A stretch of DNA of 13,070 bases from Agromyces sp. (GTDB taxonomy: Bacteria; Actinomycetota; Actinomycetes; Actinomycetales; Microbacteriaceae). The notes under the pieces were generated by a model. It saw only the letters and a list, made by a program, of their open reading frames with translations. It did not search any database and was not told the origin of the DNA. Position 1 is the stretch's first letter; each line of letters starts with the position of its first letter. Below are positions 1 to 6,523 of the stretch, one piece after another. Location of the stretch: NCBI GenBank assembly GCA_031178025.1, contig JAPSJU010000036.1, forward strand, positions 1-13,070. Direction: 5' to 3'. The translations under genes and the position numbers were made by a program.

Positions 1-2
1 AG

Positions 3-188
3 TTCGCCAAGTGCATGCGCGAGAACGGCATCGAGGACTTCCCCGACCCCGACAGCGGCGGCGCCATGGTGATCGAGCGTGGCCGATTCGATCCTGAGGA
101 TCCCGAGTTCAAGGCCGCGCGGGAAGCGTGCGCCGGCTCGCTGCCCGGCCTCGAGCAGTCCGGCGAGGGACCGGACGGGGGTGAATGA
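3..188 (+). CDS. 3' end of a small conserved secreted protein, partial
   Basis: The reading frame is open from the left edge and stops at TGA 186-188, leaving 61 visible residues. It contains the motif CMRENG followed by a Pro/Asp-rich DFPDPD stretch and, further on, FKAAREAC. This pattern is familiar from small secreted or lipoprotein-like proteins encoded beside efflux-type ABC operons in actinobacteria. The two cysteines spaced across the segment could form a disulfide. Its function is unknown. The stop codon overlaps the first possible start of the adaptor gene (ATGA at 185-188), so the two are probably co-translated. The N-terminus, where a signal peptide would be expected, lies outside the window. 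The frame is supported by coherent amino-acid content and the operon-like overlap; the family assignment comes from memory of the motif only. Confidence 0.6.
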   Translation, partial: FAKCMRENGIEDFPDPDSGGAMVIERGRFDPEDPEFKAAREACAGSLPGLEQSGEGPDGGE

Positions 189-1240
189 TGTCGCTCCGAA
201 TGAAGCTGGGATGGGGGCTCGCCGGCCTCGTCGCGGCTGCGGGTCTCGGGCTGACTGCCGCAGCGGCGACCGGCTTCGGGTTCGACACCGCAGCCGCCGA
301 GGACGGCCCCCCGAAAGTACGGACTGCCGAAGTGACCCGACAGGACCTGATCGCCACGACGGAGCAGACGGGCACCTTCGCGTATGCCGCGGAGACCGGA
401 CTGGAGGCCACGGGAGGCACGATCACGTGGCTGCCGACGGCCGGCACGGCCGTCGAGCGCGGCGGGCAGCTCTATCGGGTCGATGAAGCACCCACGATCC
501 TCCTCTACGGAGGGCTGCCCGCGTACCGTTCGCTCGAATCCGGTCTGCAGGGCCAAGACGTGCGGCAGTTCGAGGAGAACCTCGCCGCGCTCGGGTACAC
601 CGGCTTCGATGTCGATGACGCCTACACCTGGGCGACCGCTGAGGCGGTCATGGAATGGCAGGAGGATCTGGGGCTCGAGCAGACCGGGATCGTCACTCCT
701 GAACGCGTGCACTACTCCAGCGGGCCGGTGCTCGTGACGGCGCGTTCTGCGGAAGTCGGAGATCCGGCGGCCGGGACCGTGCTCACCGTCGCGGCCAGCG
801 ACCGCACCGTGACCGTGGACCTCGAGCAACGCGACGGCAGATTCGCGGTCGTCGGCGCGACCGTCGAGGTCCAGCTTCCCGACGGCACCACGTTCCAGGG
901 CACGATCAGCGCGGTGCAGGCCACGGTCATCGATGGGCAGGACGGCGGTGAGGACACGACGGTGCAGCGGGTGACCATCACCCCGAACGACCAATCGGTG
1001 GTGTCCGGAGCTCCATCGTCCGATGCGAAGGTCGCGTTCACGGCCGACCGACGAGAAGGGGTGCTCACCGTCCCCGTCACGGCGCTGCTCGCACTCGCGG
1101 AAGGCGGATACGGGGTGGAGCTCGTCGACGGTGACGAGACCCGGCTCGTACCGGTGGAAGCCGGCCTCTTCGCCGACGGCCGCGTCGAGATCACCGGAGA
1201 CGGGATCTCCGAAGGCAGCGAGGTGGTGGTCGCAGAATGA
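185..1240 (+). CDS. Peptidoglycan-binding, HlyD/MacA-like adaptor protein of an ABC efflux system
   Basis: This 351-residue protein has a short N-terminus, then one hydrophobic segment at about 9-30 (signal peptide or anchor), then an extracytoplasmic part. Residues about 42-105 look like the first half of a membrane-fusion/adaptor domain. Residues about 120-176 form a peptidoglycan-binding_1 type domain (GQDVRQFEENLAALGY and a WQEDLGL block). Residues 180-351 return to beta-rich adaptor sequence ending in a SEVVV strand. In Gram-positive bacteria such adaptors replace the periplasmic MacA and may link the transporter to the cell wall. It sits directly before a matching ATPase and permease, overlapping the ATPase start by four bases (ATGA, 1237-1240). 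The start may be ATG 185 or ATG 188; the G-rich stretch at 177-181 is better spaced for 188. The exported substrate cannot be told from sequence. Confidence 0.85.
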   Translation: MMSLRMKLGWGLAGLVAAAGLGLTAAAATGFGFDTAAAEDGPPKVRTAEVTRQDLIATTEQTGTFAYAAETGLEATGGTITWLPTAGTAVERGGQLYRVDEAPTILLYGGLPAYRSLESGLQGQDVRQFEENLAALGYTGFDVDDAYTWATAEAVMEWQEDLGLEQTGIVTPERVHYSSGPVLVTARSAEVGDPAAGTVLTVAASDRTVTVDLEQRDGRFAVVGATVEVQLPDGTTFQGTISAVQATVIDGQDGGEDTTVQRVTITPNDQSVVSGAPSSDAKVAFTADRREGVLTVPVTALLALAEGGYGVELVDGDETRLVPVEAGLFADGRVEITGDGISEGSEVVVAE

Positions 1241-1896
1241 GTGCCGTCATCGAACTCGAACAGGTGACCAAGGAGTACGGCGGGGTGATCGCCCTGCATG
1301 AGGCGAGCCTGCAGGTGGAAGAAGGCGAGTTCGTCGCCATCATCGGCCCCTCGGGGTCTGGCAAGTCGACGATGCTGCAGCTGATCGGCACACTCGATCT
1401 CCCGACAGCCGGAACGGTGCGGGTCAGCGGGCAGGATGTCGCCTCGTTGAGCGACCATCAACTCGCGGGCCTGCGAGCGTGGCGGATCGGCTTCGTGTTC
1501 CAGCAGTTCCACCTGGCCCCCGGCGTGCCCGCGATCGACAACGTGGCCGAGGGGATGCTCTACCAGGGACTGCAGCTCGCGCAGCGCCGTTCGCTCGCCG
1601 CCGCGGCCCTCGAACGGGTCGGGCTCGGCCACCGTCTCCGGCATCGCCCCCACGAGCTGTCCGGCGGCGAGCGCCAGCGAGTCGCCATCGCACGGGCGCT
1701 CGCCGGCACACCCGCGATCCTGCTCGCTGACGAGCCGACCGGCAATCTCGACTCGGTCGCGGGATCCGAGGTGATGGAGTTGCTCGTCGGCCTCAACCGC
1801 GAGGGCACCACGCTGCTGGTCATCACCCACGATCACGAGGTCGCCGCGCGTGCACCACGACGTATCGCCCTTCGCGACGGGGAGGTGCTCTCGTGA
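1237..1896 (+). CDS. MacB/LolD-type ABC transporter ATP-binding protein
   Basis: A 219-residue nucleotide-binding subunit with every expected motif: Walker A GPSGSGKS at 37-44, Q-loop FQQF near 88-91, signature LSGGERQ at 141-147, Walker B ILLADEP at 161-167 followed by TGNLD, and the H-loop histidine at 198 in THDH. The TGNLD box and overall length are typical of the MacB/LolD/FtsE branch, which drives mechanotransmission-type permeases rather than importers. It acts on the inner face of the membrane with the permease encoded next. The start overlaps the adaptor stop (ATGA) and its own stop overlaps the permease GTG start (GTGA, 1893-1896), so the three genes are translationally coupled. Nothing is missing or odd. 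Confidence 0.95.
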   Translation: MSAVIELEQVTKEYGGVIALHEASLQVEEGEFVAIIGPSGSGKSTMLQLIGTLDLPTAGTVRVSGQDVASLSDHQLAGLRAWRIGFVFQQFHLAPGVPAIDNVAEGMLYQGLQLAQRRSLAAAALERVGLGHRLRHRPHELSGGERQRVAIARALAGTPAILLADEPTGNLDSVAGSEVMELLVGLNREGTTLLVITHDHEVAARAPRRIALRDGEVLS

Positions 1897-3092
1897 GCGC
1901 CGCGTTGAGGTCTGCACGGTTGCGGCTCGACGACGTGCTCCGCGTCGGCGGCTCTGGCCTCAGGGCCAGACCGACCCGAGTGGTGCTGTCCGCGCTCGGA
2001 ATCGCGATAGGGATCGCGGCGATGATCGCAGTCGTCGGGATCTCGAGCTCCGGGCGAGCGGAGCTGGACCGGCAGCTGGACCAGCTCGGCACCGACCTGC
2101 TCACGGTCTCGCCCGGCGACGACCTCTTCGGGGGCACCGCCACCCTCCCCGACGAAGCACCGGACATGATCGCACGAATCGGACCGGTGACGGATGTCTC
2201 GACCGTCGGTACCGTCGACGCCAAGGTGTATCGAAGCGACCTCATCCCGAAGGCCGCCTCCGGCGGCATCCAGACCTATGCAGCCGATCTCGACCTCCTC
2301 GAGACGGTCGCCGGCACCGTGGCGAGCGGCTCATGGCTGAACGACGCCACGAGCCGGTATCCCGTCGTGGTGCTCGGAGCCACCACCGCGCAGCAACTCG
2401 GCATCAACCGCGCCGGCGCAGACGTGCAGGTGCTCATCGGGGACGAATGGTTCACGGTCGGCGGGATCCTGAACCCGGTCCCCCTGGCGCCGGAACTCGA
2501 CACCGGCGCACTCATCGGCGAAACCGTCGCAGAACACCTCCTCGGATTCAACGGCCACCCGACGACCGTCTACACCCGCTCGGACGAGGCATCCGTCGAG
2601 GCCGTTCGAGGCGTGCTCGCCGCCACGGCCAACCCGGCCGCGCCGAACGAGGTCCGAGTGTCACGTCCCTCCGACGCGCTCGCCGCACGGGCGGCGGCGG
2701 ATCAGGCGTTCACCGGCCTGCTCGTCGGGCTCGGATCCGTGGCCTTGCTCGTCGGCGGCGTCGGCGTTGCGAACACCATGGTCATCTCGGTGCTCGAGCG
2801 ACGCGCCGAGATCGGCTTGCGGCGCGCACTCGGCGCCACGAGACGGCACATCCGTGCCCAGTTCCTCACCGAATCCTTGCTGCTGGCGCTCGTGGGCGGA
2901 GCATCCGGCGTCGTGCTCGGCGTGGGCGCAACCGCCGCCTACGCGCTCATACAGGGATGGCCGACGCTGGTGCCGGTCTGGGCGAGCCTCGGTGGACTCA
3001 TCGCGACCGTGGCCGTGGGCGTCGTCGCGGGCCTGTACCCGGCAGCGCGGGCCGCGCGCATGTCGCCGACCGAGGCATTGGCCGCCCCGTGA
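1893..3092 (+). CDS. MacB/FtsX-type ABC transporter permease
   Basis: This 399-residue protein has the four-helix plan of the MacB/FtsX class. TM1 is at about 29-50. A large extracytoplasmic MacB_PCD-like domain spans about 52-270. TM2 (273-301), TM3 (329-352) and TM4 (365-382) follow. The cytoplasmic loop after TM2 carries the conserved ERRAEIGLRRALGA motif that contacts the ATPase, and the C-terminus has the typical PAARAARMSPTEAL ending. With the preceding ATPase and adaptor it should form a tripartite-like export or envelope-stress transporter, possibly for an antimicrobial compound, lipid or peptide; the substrate is not evident. The GTG start at 1893 overlaps the ATPase stop. It is the last gene of the operon and converges on a decayed hydrolase gene 40 bases downstream. 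Confidence 0.93.
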   Translation: MSAALRSARLRLDDVLRVGGSGLRARPTRVVLSALGIAIGIAAMIAVVGISSSGRAELDRQLDQLGTDLLTVSPGDDLFGGTATLPDEAPDMIARIGPVTDVSTVGTVDAKVYRSDLIPKAASGGIQTYAADLDLLETVAGTVASGSWLNDATSRYPVVVLGATTAQQLGINRAGADVQVLIGDEWFTVGGILNPVPLAPELDTGALIGETVAEHLLGFNGHPTTVYTRSDEASVEAVRGVLAATANPAAPNEVRVSRPSDALAARAAADQAFTGLLVGLGSVALLVGGVGVANTMVISVLERRAEIGLRRALGATRRHIRAQFLTESLLLALVGGASGVVLGVGATAAYALIQGWPTLVPVWASLGGLIATVAVGVVAGLYPAARAARMSPTEALAAP

Positions 3093-3132
3093 CAGGGAGC
3101 TTCGGTTGCGCTCCGTGGTCTCGAGGGCTCGT

Positions 3133-4315
3133 CTACTTCGCGAGCGAGTGCTCTGGTGTGACCACCGCGGTGAACTGCCGGAAGGTGTCGGTCGCCGTCG
3201 GCGCGGATTGATCACCGGCCTTGCTCGCGGTCGTGTAGACGACCATCGTCCAGTCCTCCTCGGGGAAGGTGCCACCGGCACCGTAGTACCCGGACAGGCC
3301 CGGGTTGAGGAACACCCAGCCGTCGAGTTGCAGGAAGCCCATCGCGAAGTACTGCTCATTCGTCCACGGCCCGAGGCCCACGGTACTCGGAGCGAATTGC
3401 AGGCCATGCAGCTCGGGACTCAGCAGCGAGCCGTCGCCGAGTGCATCCAGGAACACGCGCACGTCTTCCTGGTTCGCGCCGACGCCCCCTGCTGCATACG
3501 TCCACGTCGGGCTCCAGTTGGTGACGTCCTCCCAGACGCCGCGCTCGTCGCTGTAACCGTGGAGCACGGGCGACGGCCAGTTCGCGTCGAAGGCAGCGGT
3601 CGAGTCGTCCATGCCGAGCTCGTCGAAGACGTCCTCCCGCAGCAGTTCGCCGACCGGACGCCCGGTCACCTCCTCGATCACCTGCTGGAGGATGAGCGTG
3701 TTGGTGTCCGAGATCAGCCAACCGGTGCCGGGAGTGAACACCGGTCCACCCGCGACGCCGATGTCCACGAGGTCCTGGATCGCCCAGTGCTGGAACGGGT
3801 CCGCCCACAGTCGATCGAGGAACGACTGGATCTCCGTGTAGTGCGGGTAGCCGCTCGTATGGTGCAGCAGCATCTCGATCGTGACCTGATCGGCCGCCGG
3901 CAGGTCCGGGAACCAGGTGGAGAGCGGATCGTCGCGCCAGCGCGCCGGCCTCGACCTGCTGCAGCACCACCGTCGTGAACATCGGCGTCGAGAGGTTGCC
4001 GAGTAGGTGGTGCATGTCGGCAGTCGCCGGCACGCCGGTCATCGACTCGCCGAGCGCGCCGACGAGCACAGGCTCGCCGTCGTGCCAGACCCCCGCGATG
4101 ACCGCGTTCAGTCGGGCGTCATCGAACTGCGAGTGCACGATGACGCTGAGCTCGTCCGCGATCCTCCCATCGGCGAGGCACAGGTCTTCGCGCAGGTTCG
4201 TTCCCGCGGGGCACTCCGCCGCTCTGGCGACCGGGGATGGACTCGTCGTCGGCGACGGTGCTGGTCTCGCGAACAGCTTGCTCTCGAGCTGTTTTGTCGT
4301 CGAGTCGCCGCAAGG
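3133..4315 (-). pseudogene. Serine hydrolase (beta-lactamase/PBP-like fold) pseudogene, frameshifted and 5'-truncated
   Basis: Two minus-strand frames together give one beta-lactamase-class-C-like protein. The 5' frame covers about 4315 to 3935 (CLADGRIADEL, then VIAGVWHDGEPVLVGALG, ending VEAGALA). The 3' frame continues from 3933 (DDPLSTWFPDLP, MLLHHTSGYPHY) to the stop at 3133. The frames are joined by one unpaired base near 3934: one extra base or two lost bases. The mature N-terminus has a Cys-Gly-Asp lipobox-like start and a Pro/Ser/Thr linker, but the open frame ends at a TAA (4358-4360) with no start codon or signal peptide, so the 5' end is missing. The catalytic motifs are also changed: where active enzymes have S-x-x-K this reads N-L-S-T, and the Y-x-N position reads I-S-D. 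The fold is probably right, but enzyme activity is unlikely even before the frameshift. A sequencing error could mimic the frameshift but not the missing N-terminus. Confidence 0.75.
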
Positions 4316-4321
4316 CGTATG

Positions 4322-4709
4322 ACGACGCGCGTAACGACCACCTCGGGGCGCATGAGATTAAACATCCCCCGGTTCCTGCCCTCCGGCATGTCGGCGGTCC
4401 GGTCGAGTAAAGTCACGGAGGCTGGCACGACCGACTCTTCGGGGGAACTCCCCTCATAGGCCTCCAGCCCGGAGATGACCGGCTCCAGGTCCTCCCTCGG
4501 CAACGAGTCGAGGTACTCGCCCCGCGCGTTCGCGTTCCCGAGCCGGGCGTATGCAAGCTCGGCTTGCTGGAACGACACGAATTCTGACGGGAGCGTGCGG
4601 CGAAGTACAGCTGGAGGTAGCCGATGCATGCGACCCGGTGCTCACGCTTCCACGCTACGAAGGCTTCTCGGACGCCGAGGCGAACTTCGCACTCGCCTCC
4701 GTCGGCCAC
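4322..4709 (-). pseudogene. Unrecognised minus-strand gene relic with a frameshift
   Basis: Two minus-strand frames contain natural-looking protein sequence. One begins at a GTG at 4709 and reads ADGGECEVRLGVREAFVAWK then REHRV. About 4630 the sense passes to another frame reading MHRLPPAVLRRTLPSEF, then ELAYARLGNANARGEYLDSL, LEPVISGLEAYEG and finally RTADMPEGRNRGMFNLMRPE. The amino-acid content is balanced (helical, acidic/aromatic) rather than the Arg/Ser/Pro-rich noise of antisense frames in such DNA. I do not recognise the family. The frame stays open into the hydrolase pseudogene but becomes arginine-rich noise below about 4320, which suggests the relic's 3' end was lost at a junction with the hydrolase's missing 5' end. 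The frameshift and lost end argue for a dead gene. A real small gene starting at ATG 4629 is the alternative. Confidence 0.4.
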
Positions 4710-5167
4710 TGACCCAACCGACGAGGTCTCTTGAGTACCCTCGTTCCACGGGACTTCGGCGGTCGTACATTCGCGAGGGGCAGCCGCATCTCGAGCTCCG
4801 CGTGCGTACCTGCCTGATGTCGCGGGCGATCTTCTCTGACTCCATGAACGTGGGGTCGCGCCGACGGACGCGAAAAGCGAATGCGTGCTGCCCGTCTCCT
4901 TCTCGGTCGGGTTCGTCTGGGCGCGCCGTTGGCTGGCTCTGTGGTGTCCTCAAGCGATTCGTCGTGCTCACAGCTTGGAATGATTGGCGCCGTCGTCACC
5001 GCGCTCGGCCTCATTGGGCTGAGTCCTTGCGCCGGGTTCGCGTTCGGGCGGCGACAAGGGCTGCAAGCCCCAACAAGGCCGTCCACGCCTCGCTGTTCAT
5101 CCCAGAGTTTGAGTTCGCGTCGGTACCCGAACCGTGCGCGTGGTGTTCCGTGCCACACTTACGTGCT
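4710..5167. other. 458 bases with no supportable gene
   Basis: Open frames exist on both strands but none reads as a coherent protein, and several run Arg/Ser/Pro-rich as expected of chance frames in GC-rich DNA. Two short stretches stand out. A minus-strand piece at about 4848-4790 reads FMESEKIARDIRQ. A hydrophobic stretch at about 4977-5055 is visible on the + strand (MIGAVVTALGLIGL) and in an overlapping minus frame. Either may be a scrap of an eroded gene, but neither has a matching start, partner domain or clear end. The right part must hold the promoter of the ROK gene at 5168; I do not see a convincing -35/-10 pair there. Confidence 0.5.
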
Positions 5168-6328
5168 GTGAGCGATGACACGATAGTCAAGGCAGATGGC
5201 CGCTCAGTCCGGGGCGTCGTGCTTTCCATGCTTCGGGACAGCGGTCCGCTTCCGCGCATCGAAGTCGCGCGCCGTTCCGGTCTTTCCGCGACCACGATCA
5301 CGCGCACTGTCAACCAGCTCATCGACGACGGCATCATCGCTGAGGGAAGTCTCGTCGTTGCGAATCGCCCGGGTCGACCTGCAACCGAACTCGCCATCCG
5401 ACCCGATACGTTCTTCGTCGTTGGTGTTCAGATCGGCGTCGGTTTCGCACAACTCAGCCTGATCGACGTACTGGGGCGAATTCGAGAACCGCGCAGCTTC
5501 GAGTATCCAGTCGAACTTCCCGCCGAAGCAGTACTCAACAAGGTGGCGAAGGAGATCGTGCAACTCCTCGACACGTCCGAGATCGACCGCCGCCGCGTCC
5601 TCGGTGTTGGCGTGGCCGTTCCGGGCGCGGTCGATGCGGGTAAGCGACGGCTGCTCCTCACCATCAACTTGTCATGGCGGGACGTGCCGGTGGCGGACAT
5701 CATGGAGCCGCTCCTGGGCCTGCCAGTCGTAGTGGAGCACAACGTGCGTTCCATGGCGGTCGCCGAAGTCCGATTCGGCATCGGGCGTGGCCTCGAAAGC
5801 CTCGGTTTCGTCTATCTGCGGACCGGGCTCGGTGCAGGTCTCGTAGTGGAGGGGCATCCGTTCTCAGGCGGTGTCCACGGTGCGATCGAGATCGGGCATC
5901 TGCAGGTTCTCGATGCCGACCAGCGCTGCGTCTGCGGAAACAAGGGATGCCTGGAGACCGTCGTTTCCGACCGGGCGCTCAGCCGCGCGGCGGCTGATCT
6001 CGATGTCAACGGGGAGAACCTGCTGCGGGCCATCTGGGACGTGCGAGACGAAGACCCGCGCGCCGAACTCGTCATCGACCGAGTCGTCGCTGCCCTAGCT
6101 CAGGGCCTGGCCACATTCGTGAACCTACTCAATCCGGAACTGATCCTTCTCGGCGGCGCACTCGGCGCTATACCTCGACCGCTGTTCGACCAGATCGTCG
6201 CGCAGGCGCGAGCCGCCGTGTTCCCGGTCATCCGCGAGTCGGTCCAGATCGAGCCGTCGAGCCTGGGCGGAGATGTTGGGATGCTTGGTGGCGCCGCGGT
6301 CGTACTCGAGGCGACCTTCTACAGCTGA
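5168..6328 (+). CDS. ROK-family transcriptional repressor (copy 1)
   Basis: This 386-residue protein has an N-terminal winged helix-turn-helix (about 12-62, with RIEVARRSGLSATTITR) fused to a ROK domain. The ROK zinc site is complete: His244 in EIGH, then C254-x-C256-G-x-x-G-C261-x-E. The kinase residues are not kept: the nucleotide-binding DxGxT region reads VGVQIGVG (Gln for Asp), and the usual ND of the sugar-kinase active site reads HN. It should therefore bind a sugar-like ligand without phosphorylating it, like NagC/Mlc/XylR-type regulators. The frame stays open upstream to about 4475, but that part is noise. GTG 5168 is chosen because its context (GCTGTGAGC) and first residues match the paralogue at 13005. 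It is convergent with the sulfatase operon and closely similar to the ROK gene at that operon's head. Confidence 0.9.
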   Translation: MSDDTIVKADGRSVRGVVLSMLRDSGPLPRIEVARRSGLSATTITRTVNQLIDDGIIAEGSLVVANRPGRPATELAIRPDTFFVVGVQIGVGFAQLSLIDVLGRIREPRSFEYPVELPAEAVLNKVAKEIVQLLDTSEIDRRRVLGVGVAVPGAVDAGKRRLLLTINLSWRDVPVADIMEPLLGLPVVVEHNVRSMAVAEVRFGIGRGLESLGFVYLRTGLGAGLVVEGHPFSGGVHGAIEIGHLQVLDADQRCVCGNKGCLETVVSDRALSRAAADLDVNGENLLRAIWDVRDEDPRAELVIDRVVAALAQGLATFVNLLNPELILLGGALGAIPRPLFDQIVAQARAAVFPVIRESVQIEPSSLGGDVGMLGGAAVVLEATFYS

Positions 6329-6381
6329 GACGGGCACCACCGTCACCGAACTACGAGTCGGTGTCACGATTATTGAACGAC

Positions 6382-6406
6382 TGTCCGCGCTGCGGCAGCG
6401 CGGACA
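6382..6406. terminator. Perfect 11-bp hairpin, likely two-way terminator
   Basis: Arms 6382-6392 and 6396-6406 are exact inverted complements (TGTCCGCGCTG and CAGCGCGGACA) with a 3-base loop. The hairpin lies between the stop of the + strand ROK gene (6328) and the stop of the minus-strand sulfatase (6524), where a shared terminator is expected. The downstream T-tract is weak (CCTTTG on the + side), so termination strength is uncertain. Confidence 0.6.
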
Positions 6407-6523
6407 CCTTTGAGCAGGTCGGCGCGACCTTTCAGAATCGACCCTGACACATAGAAATTCCTCCACGCCGGTTTGATCGGGCAATCGGTGGCGGCGGCTG
6501 CGACGACGCGCGTCCACATTGGT

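Noticed and set aside
3096..3114. Hairpin GGAGC/GCTCC after the efflux permease as a terminator
   Set aside because: Only 5 base pairs with a 9-base loop and no T-tract; not distinguishable from chance in GC-rich DNA.
4475..5167. Open frame extending the ROK gene upstream by 231 codons
   Set aside because: The extension is Arg/Ser/Pro-rich noise, partly antisense to the minus-strand relic. The winged-helix domain starts just after GTG 5168, matching the paralogue.
4881..5171. Small + strand frame with a hydrophobic stretch just before the ROK gene
   Set aside because: Only one hydrophobic run, no coherent flanking domains, and competing frames on both strands; kept only as a remark on the empty stretch.
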